Assembly: GCF_019550915.1 (NCBI RefSeq)
Contig: NZ_JAHWCI010000008.1
Span: forward strand, 434,001-498,000
Direction: 5' to 3'
Source: Mumia sp. zg.B17
GTDB taxonomy: Bacteria; Actinomycetota; Actinomycetes; Propionibacteriales; Nocardioidaceae
DNA: 64,000 nt
The position numbers and the translations under genes were made by a program. Of this stretch, positions 38,768 to 47,073 are shown piece by piece (position 1 is the stretch's first letter; every line of letters starts with the position of its first letter). The notes under the pieces are model-generated. The model made no database searches. It had not been told where the DNA came from and saw only the letters and a list, made by a program, of their open reading frames with translations.

Positions 38768-38794
38768 CGGCGAGACCTGGACGAACTGCACAAA
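38741..38794. promoter_or_regulatory. Long inverted repeat across the fahA stop/iclR start
   Basis: TTTGTGCAGTTGGACCAGG (38741-38759) and its near inverse complement at 38776-38794 match over 16 of 19 positions, the outer 11 bases perfectly. The ATGA junction of fahA and the IclR gene lies in the spacer. It could be an operator of the IclR regulator or a mobile palindromic repeat that has extended the fahA frame. Confidence 0.55.
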
Positions 38795-39465
38795 CCGGGG
38801 ACGGGGGCGGGTCCCAGACGCTCGAGCGCGGGCTGCTCGTGCTCGAGGTGGTGGCCGACGCGCCGGGTGCGACGGGTTCGGAGGTCGCCGTGCGCGCTGG
38901 CCTGCACCGGTCGATCGTCCATCGCCTGCTGGTGAGCCTGGAACGGAACGGGTACGTCGAGCGTGACGCGGGCGGTCGCTATCAGGTGGGCAGGACGCTC
39001 ACGACCCTCGCCGACCGCACCCGCCCACGCCTCCACACTGCGGCGGAGCCCGTGCTCCAGGATCTGGCCACGGAGCTCGATGCCACCGCGAGCCTCGTCG
39101 AGGTGGTTGCCGGTGCCGCCGTGAGCACCGTCGTCGCCGAGCCGCCCACCGACGGACCGCGGTTCTCCTACCGCCTCGGCAACCGGGACCCGCTCGACCG
39201 TGGCGCCGGCGGGTTGGCCGCGCTCGCCTCGGGCCCACCCGCACCGGACGAGCCCGCCCGCGTCGCCGACGCCCGGTCGGCGGGCGTCGTCACCACGCAC
39301 GCCGAGCTGAACCCGGGTGCGTACGGCATCGCCGCGCCCGTGCCCGGCCTGCGCGGCGGACGCGCGGCGGTCGCGGTGATCACCAGCCGACCCGAGGTCG
39401 CCGAACGCGCTGAACAGCTGGTCCGAGACGCCGCCCGTCGGATCGGCTCGGCCGCCTACGGGTGA
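38764..39465 (+). CDS. IclR family transcriptional regulator
   Basis: The 233-residue protein has an N-terminal winged helix ('SEVAVRAGLHRSIVHRLLVSLERNGYV', about 38-64 in pieces) and a C-terminal effector domain with 'AAVAVI'. IclR proteins often control aromatic acid degradation, and this one is coded directly after fahA (ATGA overlap). Homogentisate-pathway control is therefore likely but inferred. It is shorter than the typical 250 residues, with a trimmed effector domain ('YGIAAPVPGLRGG'). Confidence 0.88.
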   Translation: MTARPGRTAQTGDGGGSQTLERGLLVLEVVADAPGATGSEVAVRAGLHRSIVHRLLVSLERNGYVERDAGGRYQVGRTLTTLADRTRPRLHTAAEPVLQDLATELDATASLVEVVAGAAVSTVVAEPPTDGPRFSYRLGNRDPLDRGAGGLAALASGPPAPDEPARVADARSAGVVTTHAELNPGAYGIAAPVPGLRGGRAAVAVITSRPEVAERAEQLVRDAARRIGSAAYG

Positions 39466-39503
39466 CGGTTGCCCGGACCGCAGCGCGGGTGTTCGATGGG
39501 GTG

Positions 39504-39665
39504 ATGAGCACACCGAGCATCGACCCGAACGGCCCCGGCGACCCCGTGGACCCGGTGGACCCGGACACGATCGAGCCGGACGTCGTCCCCAGCCTGGACC
39601 CCGACCCGGGTGACCCCACTCCCGTCGCGCCGCCGCCTCAGACGGAGCCGCGCATCCCGGAGTGA
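39504..39665 (+). CDS. Small acidic Pro/Asp-rich protein
   Basis: A 53-residue reading frame at ATG 39504 ('MSTPSIDPNGPGDPVDPVDP'), low in complexity and very acidic, with no hydrophobic or folded segment. A longer GTG start at 39462 would overlap the IclR stop. It may be a real disordered protein, but composition is its only support. Confidence 0.4.
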   Translation: MSTPSIDPNGPGDPVDPVDPDTIEPDVVPSLDPDPGDPTPVAPPPQTEPRIPE

Positions 39666-39688
39666 CCGGTCAGAGTGACCGGTCGCGG

Positions 39689-40534
39689 TCACTCGTACGT
39701 GTAGAACCCGCGCCCGGTCTTGCGTCCGAGGAGACCGGCATCGACCATCCGCGCGAGCAGCGGCGGGGGCGCGTACAGGGGCTCCTTGAACTCCTCGTAC
39801 AGCGACTCCGCCACGGCCTTCGTCGTGTCGAGACCGATGAGGTCGGCGAGAGCGAGGGGTCCCTGGGGGTGCGCCGCACCGCGGACGAGACCCTCGTCGA
39901 TGTCCTCGGCCGTGGCGAAGCCGGACTCCAGCATCCGGATCGCGGACAGCACGAACGGGATCAGGAGTGCGTTGACGACGAAGCCCGCGCGGTCCTGGCT
40001 GAGGATCGCGTGCTTGCCGAGCTGGCCCTCGACGAACGAGCGGGCCCGGAGCGTGGTCTTCTCGTTGGTCAGCAGGCTCGGCACCAGCTCGACGAGCGAG
40101 AGCACCGGCACCGGGTTGAAGAAGTGGATCCCGAGGACCTGGCCCGGGCGGGACGTCACGACGGCGAGCTTCATGATCGGGATGGACGACGTGTTCGACG
40201 CCAGGATCGCCTCGGGAGACTCGACGATCGCGTCGAGCTCCTTGAAGAGCGCGACCTTGGTCGCCTCGTCCTCGACGATCGCCTCGATGACGAGGTCACG
40301 GTCACGCAGCGCCTCGAGATCCTCGACGACGCTGATCCTCGCGAGCACGTCGGCGGCACTGTCGATGCGTCCGCGTGACTCGGCGCGCTCCAGCGACTTC
40401 GTGATCCTCGCGCGACCGGCCGCGGCAGCCTCGGGGCTCGACTCGACCGCCACCACCTGGGCGCCCGCCCGCGCGCACACCTCCGCGATCCCCGCACCCA
40501 TCAGGCCGCAGCCGACCACACCGATCTTGTCCAT
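39689..40534 (-). CDS. 3-Hydroxybutyryl-CoA dehydrogenase
   Basis: The 281-residue enzyme oxidises 3-hydroxyacyl-CoA with NAD. It has the Rossmann loop 'GCGLMGAGIAEV' (8-19), the catalytic His in 'GIHFFNPVP', Asn and Glu in 'ASNTSSIPI' and 'LVELVPS', and the C-terminal dimer domain ending 'GRGFYTYE'. It resembles FadB2 of mycobacteria. Here it may process acyl-CoAs such as acetoacetyl-CoA derived from fahA's product; this link is inference. ATG 40534 is preferred to longer upstream codons. Confidence 0.95.
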   Translation of the reverse strand: MDKIGVVGCGLMGAGIAEVCARAGAQVVAVESSPEAAAAGRARITKSLERAESRGRIDSAADVLARISVVEDLEALRDRDLVIEAIVEDEATKVALFKELDAIVESPEAILASNTSSIPIMKLAVVTSRPGQVLGIHFFNPVPVLSLVELVPSLLTNEKTTLRARSFVEGQLGKHAILSQDRAGFVVNALLIPFVLSAIRMLESGFATAEDIDEGLVRGAAHPQGPLALADLIGLDTTKAVAESLYEEFKEPLYAPPPLLARMVDAGLLGRKTGRGFYTYE

Positions 40535-40638
40535 CTGAAATGACACTCCTCGTCCGTGGCGCGCGGTCACGCGCCACGGACGACCGTACGCAGTACCGTC
40601 CGGTAACCCCAAAAGGCCACCCGGCCTGAAGGAGTCGC

Positions 40639-42270
40639 TCAGCTCCGCTCGACGACGACGTGCTCGTTGGGGACGCAGTGCGTCATCGTGTGGCCCTCGA
40701 CGTCGCGGGGGCCGTTCTTGCCAAGGTTCTCCAGGCGACGCCGCTCCTCCTCGTTGAGCGTCTGCGTCTCGAGCGGCGCTAGACCACGAACATCGTCGAC
40801 CGTGATGCCCAGGCCTTCACCGACCCGCTCGCCGAGCTCGTCCTCGCAGAGGAAGAAGTGCCACACCATCCGCTCCTGCACCTCGCGGGTGGCCTCGGAG
40901 ATGTTCGCGACGAAGTTCTTCACCAGGTCGTCACGCTCCCAGTCCTCCATCAGCCGGAACCGTTCGCCCGCCTGCGCGTAGTCGTTCGTACGAGGGATCC
41001 GCTCGCGGGTGAGCCGACCGACGATCTCAGGACCGTATGCCTGGCTCGAGGCCGGCTTGGCCGCCTCGTGCAGCCCGCCCATGGTGGACGGCTCGTAGTT
41101 GACGTGCGGGTTCTGGCCGTCGGCGAGGTCGATGTGATAACTCATCTCACCGCCGCGCTGGTTCGTCTGCGGACGCGCGTGCTTCGGCGAGTTCACCGGG
41201 AGCTGCAGGTAGTTCGGACCGACGCGGTAGCGCTGCGTGTCGCTGTAGGAGAACGTCCGCCCGACGAGCATCTTGTCGTCGGAGAAGTCGAGCCCGTCGA
41301 CGAGGACACCGGTGCCGAACGCGATCTGCTCGTTCTGGTTGTGGTGGTCGTCGACGTTGCGGTTGAGCGTCATCGTCCCGACGTGCTTGGGCTCGAAGAC
41401 CTCCTCCGGCCAGACCTTCGTGTCGTCGAGCGGGTCGAAGTCGAGCTCAGGGTGGTCGTGGTCGTCCATCATCTGGACGTAAAGGTCCCACTTGGGGTAG
41501 TCGCCGCTCTCGATCGCGTCGTAGAGGTCCTTCGAGGCGTGCCCGAGGTCGCCCGCCTGGATGTTGGCCGCGTCCTCCTCGGTCATCGACTTCACACCCT
41601 GCTGGGGCAGCCAGTGGTACTTGACGAGCTTGGTCTCGCCCTCGGAGTTGACCCACTTGTACGTGTTCACCCCGAAGCCCTGCATGTGCCGGTAGTCCGC
41701 GGGGATCCCGCGTGGGCTGAACAGGTTGACCAGCATGTGCATCGACTCGGGCGTCTGCGACATGAAGTCGAAGATCCGTGCCGGCTCCTGCCGGAAGGTG
41801 ACCGGGTCGGGCTTGAGCGAGTGGATGACGTCGGGGAACTTGATCGCGTCCCGGATGAAGAAGATGCCGAGGTTGTTGCCGACCAGGTCCCAGTTGCCGT
41901 CCTCGGTGTAGAACTTCACGGCGAAACCGCGCGGGTCGCGCGCCGTCTCGCTGGAGTCGCGACCGCCGATGACGGTCGAGAGGCGGATCGCCAGGTCAGT
42001 GACCTTGCCGGTCTTGAAGACCTTGGCCCGCGTGAATCGCTCGATCGGCTCGTCGCCCCATCGCCCCGTCGCCTCGAAGGTGCCGAACGCCACGGCGCCT
42101 CGGGCGTGGACGACACGCTCCGGGATGCGCTCGCGGTCGAAGTGGCTGACCTTCTCGAGGAAGTGGTAGTTCTCCAGGGTCGCCGGACCCCGTGCTCCCA
42201 CGGTCCTCTGGTTCTGGTTGTCGTAGACCGGGTGGCCCTGTCGGGTGGTGAGCCTGCGCTCGTCGGTCAT
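40639..42270 (-). CDS. Monofunctional heme catalase
   Basis: The 543-residue enzyme decomposes hydrogen peroxide. The distal His55 lies in '[13 protein letters not shown]', the distal Asn in '[12 protein letters not shown]', and the proximal Tyr in '[14 protein letters not shown]', all intact. The length and sequence suit the small-subunit catalase branch with an extended C-terminus. It starts at ATG 42270 after a GGAGAC site. No OxyR or furA-like gene is adjacent. Confidence 0.96.
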   Translation of the reverse strand: MTDERRLTTRQGHPVYDNQNQRTVGARGPATLENYHFLEKVSHFDRERIPERVVHARGAVAFGTFEATGRWGDEPIERFTRAKVFKTGKVTDLAIRLSTVIGGRDSSETARDPRGFAVKFYTEDGNWDLVGNNLGIFFIRDAIKFPDVIHSLKPDPVTFRQEPARIFDFMSQTPESMHMLVNLFSPRGIPADYRHMQGFGVNTYKWVNSEGETKLVKYHWLPQQGVKSMTEEDAANIQAGDLGHASKDLYDAIESGDYPKWDLYVQMMDDHDHPELDFDPLDDTKVWPEEVFEPKHVGTMTLNRNVDDHHNQNEQIAFGTGVLVDGLDFSDDKMLVGRTFSYSDTQRYRVGPNYLQLPVNSPKHARPQTNQRGGEMSYHIDLADGQNPHVNYEPSTMGGLHEAAKPASSQAYGPEIVGRLTRERIPRTNDYAQAGERFRLMEDWERDDLVKNFVANISEATREVQERMVWHFFLCEDELGERVGEGLGITVDDVRGLAPLETQTLNEEERRRLENLGKNGPRDVEGHTMTHCVPNEHVVVERS

Positions 42271-42358
42271 AGGAGACGTCCTCTCCGATCGTTCGTTCGG
42301 TGGCAGGGAATCAACACCCAGTGCCCTGAACCGCTCCGATCATTCTCGTCCAGTGGAC

Positions 42359-43078
42359 TCAGGCGCGCCCGGCGAGCGACGGCACACCGAGCCGTACGTT
42401 TCTCACGCCGTCAGAGAAGTGGACCGTGTCAGGTTCGGCCAGGTCCCCGAGCCCGGCTGCACGGGTGAGGTCCTGGTCGAGTCGCCGGACCTGTGCCGCG
42501 CGCAGCGGCCAGGGCTCGTGCTCCACCGGCGTGACCACGATCTGTCCCAGATGGCGGGTGTAGGCGCGCCACCGGCTGGTCAGCCAAATCTCGAGATCGG
42601 CGGGTTCGGCGGGGGCACCTGCCTGGACCTCGAGCCGGTACGACGGCCCGCCACCGTGCCGGGATCCGGTCGAGACCACCGTGTCGCTGCGGCGCTCGAC
42701 GCTGAGGTCGGCACCGTGGTACGGCGCCCCGACAGCTGTCCTCAGGAGGGCAGCGAGCACCCGGGTGCCGATGTCGAGGGACAGGAACCAGAGCCCGTCC
42801 CGGCCGTCCGGTCCGCGCACGTACGTCCGGAGGTTGGTCTCCGGACTGGTGCGCGCGGTGCCCGGCATGGCGGGCAGTCCGAGCGGTCGCATGTCGGCCA
42901 TCCGGAACGGGGTCAGACCGACCCACGCCGCGCCGTCGTACTCGTCGACGGTGAGGGATGGCGGCAGCACCGCCTGGACGCGCTCCGGCGCGACGCGCCA
43001 GTGGACGAAGGTGAGGTCCAGCCATGAGGTGCACAGCGCGGGAACGCGTACTCGCTGCTCTGCGGTGCGGCTTGCCAC
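42359..43078 (-). CDS. DUF2071/YqjF family protein
   Basis: The 239-residue protein has the YqjF-like lipocalin-type signature: 'LTFVHWRVAPERVQAVLPPSLTVDEYDGAAWVGLTPF' (seen in pieces), 'NLRTYVRGPDGRDGLWFLSLD' and 'WLTSRWRAYT'. No enzyme activity is known for this fold. No ATG is in the right place; GTG 43078, preceded by GAGGGG, fits best. An 11-bp tandem repeat lies in the region upstream. Confidence 0.85.
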   Translation of the reverse strand: MASRTAEQRVRVPALCTSWLDLTFVHWRVAPERVQAVLPPSLTVDEYDGAAWVGLTPFRMADMRPLGLPAMPGTARTSPETNLRTYVRGPDGRDGLWFLSLDIGTRVLAALLRTAVGAPYHGADLSVERRSDTVVSTGSRHGGGPSYRLEVQAGAPAEPADLEIWLTSRWRAYTRHLGQIVVTPVEHEPWPLRAAQVRRLDQDLTRAAGLGDLAEPDTVHFSDGVRNVRLGVPSLAGRA

Positions 43079-43138
43079 GCCCCTCGGGTTCCCCGGGCTT
43101 TGCTCGGCAAACCGGTACGGCGCAACCGACCGCTGTCC

Positions 43139-43193
43139 ACCGCCCGACCACCGCCCGACCACCGCCCGACCACCGCCCGACCACCGCCCGACG
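43139..43193. repeat. Tandem repeat of 11 bp, five copies
   Basis: ACCGCCCGACC is repeated five times head to tail, with the last copy differing at its final base. It sits between the DUF2071 start and the sodC start, close to both promoters. No protein function is implied; it may affect promoter spacing. Confidence 0.85.
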
Positions 43194-43270
43194 ACCTTGA
43201 CAGTGCGCAGTCGTCGGGGGGAGCGTCGTGGGACGAGGATTCGGAACAACTCACGGATGAGGTGAGGAAG

Positions 43271-43870
43271 ATGCCCGATTGGATGAACCGACGCCGGTTG
43301 GCCGTGGCGGGGACGACGGCTCTCGTGGTGGCGACCGGCGCGCTCGCCGTCAACGCCACCACCGCGAGCGCGGACCGCGGCCACGCACGGGCGAAGATCG
43401 CCCGGGCAACCCTGCACAGCGCCGACGGCAGCACGGTCGGCCGGGTGACGCTGAGACAGACTCGCGGCAAGGTCGTGGTGAAGGCCACCGCTCGAGGCCT
43501 GGCGCCCGGCTTCCACGGGTTCCACATCCACGCGGTCGGCCGGTGTGATGCGAACGCACCGGACGGACCGTTCACCTCGGCGGGCGGGCACTACACCGGC
43601 GGTCGACCGAACCACGGCGACCACGCCGGCGACCTGCCGTCGCTGCTGGTCACCGACAACGGCCGCGCACGCCTGAAGTTCGTCACCGACCGGTTCACCC
43701 TGCGGGAGCTGCGTGACGCAGACGGCTCGGCCGTGATGGTCCACGCCGGACGCGACAACTTCGCGAACATCCCCGACCGCTATTCGGCCGCGGGCCAGGG
43801 TGGCCCGGACGCGACGACACTGGCCACCGGCGACGCCGGCGCGCGGGCAGCGTGCGGGGTGCTCCGCTAG
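43271..43870 (+). CDS. sodC: Secreted Cu-Zn superoxide dismutase
   Basis: The 199-residue precursor has a basic start and a hydrophobic signal ending about residue 33 ('TTASADRG'). The metal ligands are in order: 'FHGFHIHAVGRC' (His85, His87), 'GGHYTGG' (His107), 'NHGDHAGDLP' (His115/118, Asp121), and a disulfide between Cys92 and Cys193. It removes superoxide outside the cell. ATG 43271 follows GAGGAAG. The two preceding codons or the earlier open frame are not used. Confidence 0.95.
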   Translation: MPDWMNRRRLAVAGTTALVVATGALAVNATTASADRGHARAKIARATLHSADGSTVGRVTLRQTRGKVVVKATARGLAPGFHGFHIHAVGRCDANAPDGPFTSAGGHYTGGRPNHGDHAGDLPSLLVTDNGRARLKFVTDRFTLRELRDADGSAVMVHAGRDNFANIPDRYSAAGQGGPDATTLATGDAGARAACGVLR

Positions 43871-43898
43871 CCTCTGACCCGCGGAAAGACCAGGCCGC

Positions 43899-44339
43899 CT
43901 ATTGCTGTGCCGCCAACGTGTCCCGGATGGCCGACACCTCGCGCAGGTAGGCTGCGTGGTCCTCTGCGGAATCCCACAAGGGCTCCTCACCGTTCCATGG
44001 CTGTTCCGCGAGCGGCAAGCACACAAGCCCTACGACTTCGCGCGCTGATGCAATAAGACGTGGGTCGGCACCGAGGGAGACCGGATCCCAGGTCTGGGGA
44101 CCGTACTCGTCGATCCCCTCCAAGCTGAGGTCACCGCCGACGGACAAAGCGACGAGGGCCGCAGCCGCCACCGCGACGAGGACATCGCTTCGCTCTGCGT
44201 GCATCGGATCGCTAAGCACAGCGTTCATGGCCTCAGTCAGTACCCCCTTCACGTCGTCAGGGGACTCCGCATCATCCACCTCGAAGCCAAGGTCCGCGGC
44301 ATCGTCACTCTCGAACACTCCGAATGCCCATACACCCAT
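43899..44339 (-). CDS. DUF4259 domain protein
   Basis: The 146-residue protein starts 'MGVWAFGVFESDDAADLGFEVD', the signature of DUF4259, then has an alpha-helical pattern with 'EYGPQTWDPVSLGADPRLIASA'. Family members are often coded beside polymorphic toxin or phage-defence genes, but their function is unknown. It lies 3 bases after the upstream gene, which carries a second, C-terminal DUF4259-like stretch. The GC is lower than in the core genes. Confidence 0.88.
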   Translation of the reverse strand: MGVWAFGVFESDDAADLGFEVDDAESPDDVKGVLTEAMNAVLSDPMHAERSDVLVAVAAAALVALSVGGDLSLEGIDEYGPQTWDPVSLGADPRLIASAREVVGLVCLPLAEQPWNGEEPLWDSAEDHAAYLREVSAIRDTLAAQQ

Positions 44340-44342
44340 AAC

Positions 44343-45584
44343 TCACCCCTTGCTTCCAGCAAGCGCACGCTCCAACGCGGTCCGCAAGCCTTCCAAAGCC
44401 GCGTTCACCCAGAAGCAGCCATACGGATCATCCAAGAGATTCGCCCACTCGTCAGGATCATTCGCCCGGACGACGTAGGCGATCACCTCATGCGAACGCG
44501 AGAGCAGTTCACGGGACGGTGACCACGAAGCTTGTCCCCAACGCGACGGACCTCGGTATGTGGTTTCCAGAGGGGTTCCGAACGCACCGTTCCGAGTGAC
44601 TGGCTCCTCGAACACCGCGCCGACCGCCGCAGCCACGACCGCTGCAGCCGCGATGGAAGATCGCACAGTAGAGGGATCAGCGCTGACGAGTTCGAATCGT
44701 GTCAGGGCCGCATCGACGATTGACGACACCTCCTCTGGTGTCGCGGCTCGTTCAACCCTTCCGACAACCTCCATCGCGACGGCATTACCGAACGGACCGA
44801 AACTCCAAAAGCTCTCCAGCGGTTCACCGTCAAACTCCCTGCGGAGCATCGGGAAGACGCGCTCCACCGCGTCACGGTCGATGTTCGTGCGACCAATGAC
44901 GGACAGATGGTCGGCGTTAACCTGGGTCGCCAACTCCGGCTCGTCCACGCGTGGGCAGTCCTCGAAGGAAACCGTCTCGAGGCGGTGTATGCGATCAACG
45001 AGATGGCGGAGCCCGCGCAGGTGCGCGACTCGCCATACCTCGACCTTCTGCAAGTCGACCGCCCGGTCGATCCACCCAAAGTCGAAGGCCGGCATGCGGT
45101 AGAGCTGGATCGACGTCAACGAACGCTGAGGCATCGAAGCCGGAACACCGGTGATTCCCGTCGTCGAGCGCCACACATGCAGTTGCTCGAGCGGCGCTTG
45201 CACGAGGTCGAGGTCCCCCTCGGCCAAGTCCTGAATCTCGAGAGCCCGGAGGTGGGGATTCGCAAGCGCTGAGGCGACGTAGTGACCTCGTTGCCGCGGT
45301 GGAGGAAGCATAAACGTCCGGAGCCGGGGCAACTCCGAGAGCCCGACCTCCGCCGCCGGCCACGCACCCGATAGATCCAACAACTCCAAGCTCGCGGCGG
45401 CTTCCAGCACCGAAAAATCTGCCCGGAGACGACTCCCCTCCGGGACTCGGAACTCCTCGATCTGCCCTACCACCGGAGCAAGGAAATCCATCGAACGCTC
45501 GCCACGGGGTAGACGGAGGACCTCGACGGTGCGGGCACCGCTCAACTCGCCCGCGGTCGGCAGCTCACCATTAACCGTCAGCAT
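44343..45584 (-). CDS. Leucine-rich-repeat-like protein with C-terminal DUF4259-like domain
   Basis: From ATG 45584 (GGTGG 6 bases upstream) the protein has 413 residues. The N-terminal 270 show irregular leucine repeats such as 'LELLDLSG', 'LRALEIQDL' and 'LETVSFEDCPRVD', the style of LRR or FTO-like surface-contact proteins. The last 120 residues ('ELVSADPSTVRSSIAAAAVVAA' onwards) align in pattern with the adjacent DUF4259 protein, including the Ala-rich helix and the 'SRE...WANLLDDPYG' end. It is a fusion I do not recognise. Upstream frame continuation (to 45728) is antisense to integrase debris. Confidence 0.75.
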   Translation of the reverse strand: MLTVNGELPTAGELSGARTVEVLRLPRGERSMDFLAPVVGQIEEFRVPEGSRLRADFSVLEAAASLELLDLSGAWPAAEVGLSELPRLRTFMLPPPRQRGHYVASALANPHLRALEIQDLAEGDLDLVQAPLEQLHVWRSTTGITGVPASMPQRSLTSIQLYRMPAFDFGWIDRAVDLQKVEVWRVAHLRGLRHLVDRIHRLETVSFEDCPRVDEPELATQVNADHLSVIGRTNIDRDAVERVFPMLRREFDGEPLESFWSFGPFGNAVAMEVVGRVERAATPEEVSSIVDAALTRFELVSADPSTVRSSIAAAAVVAAAVGAVFEEPVTRNGAFGTPLETTYRGPSRWGQASWSPSRELLSRSHEVIAYVVRANDPDEWANLLDDPYGCFWVNAALEGLRTALERALAGSKG

Positions 45585-45611
45585 TCTCGCCACCTTGCAT
45601 CGATGCCACAG

Positions 45612-45792
45612 ATCCGATCCCGACCCATACTCGGTCTGAAGTGGGACGCGATCGACTTCGATTCCGACACGATCCACATCAGCAAGAGCTCTCCAACACC
45701 TGGCCAGCAACTCCAACCTGGTCTTCACAACCCAGGTGGGGACAACGATCCACCGCTCAACGACTACCTACGTCGCTTCATCGCCGCGTGGA
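45612..45792 (+). pseudogene. Fragment of a tyrosine-type integrase
   Basis: One frame reads 'LGLKWDAIDFDSDTIHI', the segment that follows the catalytic Arg of tyrosine integrases (usually 'LRWxDVDLxxxTIxV'). A second frame, starting about 45710, reads 'LVFTTQVGTTIHR', the next conserved segment. The frame changes between them, and the catalytic ends are missing, so this is debris. It lies between the LRR-DUF4259 gene and the three-gene operon in the tRNA-flanked island. Confidence 0.75.
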
Positions 45793-46006
45793 CCGCGATG
45801 GCACTGTCAACAAGCCCCCACGCCAACAGCGCTGTCGCCATCGCGGCGAGGACCAGCAGAAACGCTCTATTTCCTCCGTCGCTCTCGTCGCCCGACCATA
45901 GCAACGGGACGGCTGCCAGAAGGCCGAAAAGCAAGATACGAAAACAGGCTCGTGCCAACTCAAACGTTGGCGTCGTCTCACGCTCGCCGGGCCTTCCAGC
46001 ATTCAT
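45764..46006 (-). CDS. Small two-helix membrane protein
   Basis: An 80-residue protein, GGAAGG site 8 bases upstream of ATG 46006, with two hydrophobic segments ('ILLFGLLAAVPLLW' and 'AFLLVLAAMATALLAWGLVDSAIAV') and a basic C-terminus 'MKRRR'. The start overlaps the stop of the upstream gene (ATGA), so it is part of a compact operon. Its 3' end runs opposite the integrase fragment. No family recognised. Confidence 0.65.
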   Translation of the reverse strand: MNAGRPGERETTPTFELARACFRILLFGLLAAVPLLWSGDESDGGNRAFLLVLAAMATALLAWGLVDSAIAVHAAMKRRR

Positions 46007-46413
46007 CGTGACGGTCCTTCCCGGAAGCGTTGAAACTCAGGTGTAGAAACGAAGGCCTGTCCGAGCAGGACCAGGCTGTGCGCTGAACGCAGGACCGCCG
46101 CTGACGAGGCGGAAGCTGAACGCCCAGGTAGGGCGACAGCGGGATCGTTCGGATTAACTTCCAGTGCGCCATTCGCGAAGATCCGTCGTGACTGGAGACT
46201 CCGTAACTCGCGCCATACATCGGTTGAAACTCGCGTCGAACCGACTCTTTGACGCCCGAGTACGACCGCACATTCATCCAGTTGACCCGCTATCGGGTCG
46301 AGCCAGATCGCGAAAGCATGAGACATTTCACCTTCGTCGAGTTCATACTCAGCACAAGCTCGCTCGAGCCAGCGATACTCCTCGTCACCAAAAGAATACG
46401 GCAGTTCAGTCAC
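46003..46413 (-). CDS. Unknown acidic protein of the small operon
   Basis: A 136-residue protein whose GTG start (46413) overlaps the stop of the preceding gene by a few bases, and whose end overlaps the next ATG. It begins 'TELPYSFGDEEYRWLERACAEYELDEGEMSHAFAIWL' (in pieces), an acidic helical region, and has no membrane segment. I do not recognise a family. Codon use is lower in GC than the core. Its compact arrangement hints at a coordinated small system. Confidence 0.65.
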   Translation of the reverse strand: MTELPYSFGDEEYRWLERACAEYELDEGEMSHAFAIWLDPIAGQLDECAVVLGRQRVGSTRVSTDVWRELRSLQSRRIFANGALEVNPNDPAVALPGRSASASSAAVLRSAHSLVLLGQAFVSTPEFQRFREGPSR

Positions 46414-46775
46414 TGGCACTCCAGTATTGCGAGTCTTGACCAAGCAACTCGACGTCGGACGGCTCCTTCATCCAGCGCGGCTCTCGCGGGCTCGAGCGCC
46501 AAACCCTGAAGGTCTGCCCAACCACATCGCGCAGCGACCGAAGGCCCGCTCGGCGTAGTTCCTTCGCCAGCTTCGAAGGAGGAACTCGTTTCTCCCAAAG
46601 TGGGGGAATAGAGCTTCCACTCCTCCTCGTCGACACGTTCCCGGCTACCGACTTCAGACTGAAACAACTCCAAGGAGTTGACGTCTGCCTCCGTGCGCCG
46701 TCTCCACGCGCGCCTATAGGGGTCGATGATGTGCTCGCTTTCCCGAGCTCCGCCACTCACGTCACTGCCTCCCAT
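46406..46775 (-). pseudogene. Frameshifted first gene of the small operon
   Basis: Two overlapping frames fit together as one protein: from ATG 46775 one frame runs to 'EEWKLYSP', then the other continues 'LWEKRVPPSKLAKELRRAGLRSLR' (in pieces) to the stop at 46406. Deleting one base from the G-run at 46602-46606 (minus-strand C5) would restore a single frame of about 120 residues. It may be a real mutation, a phase-variable tract or a sequencing error. The family is unknown. Confidence 0.6.
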
Positions 46776-47073
46776 AACGACGGTCGCATAGAGGGAAGCC
46801 TTTTGAACTTGAGACGGAACTTTCAGAACTTCAGACCACAAGTTCTCATGCCGATCTGACCCTGATGTGATTCAAGCATTGCCTCCGCGTCGGGGCTGTG
46901 CGGCCCAGACGATATTAAGTTCGACATCCCACGCGCCTGGATATTCGCACACAATCGCCAAACAACCCCGAGCAGGCGATCGCTGATGAGCGGATCGATC
47001 CGTGAAGGTTCCGCGCGACATTCTTCAATGCGCCAGCGTATCGTGGGTCACGCGAAATCACCTAGGGAGCGAC
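46776..47073. other. Gene-free stretch with no clear signals
   Basis: About 300 bases lie upstream of the DJ-1/PfpI gene and the small operon's first gene. GC is low for the window. I see no strong promoter, hairpin or convincing gene here, only possible upstream starts for the neighbours (TTG 46841, GTG 47002). Confidence 0.4.

Noticed and set aside
43139-43193. Possible CRISPR or origin iterons
   Set aside because: The 11-bp units have no spacers, no Cas genes are near and no replication protein or DnaA box cluster is seen.
42359-44026. A 555-codon minus-strand frame joining DUF2071 with sequence opposite sodC
   Set aside because: The upstream part is antisense to sodC and passes through the 11-bp repeat; only the DUF2071 part is credible.
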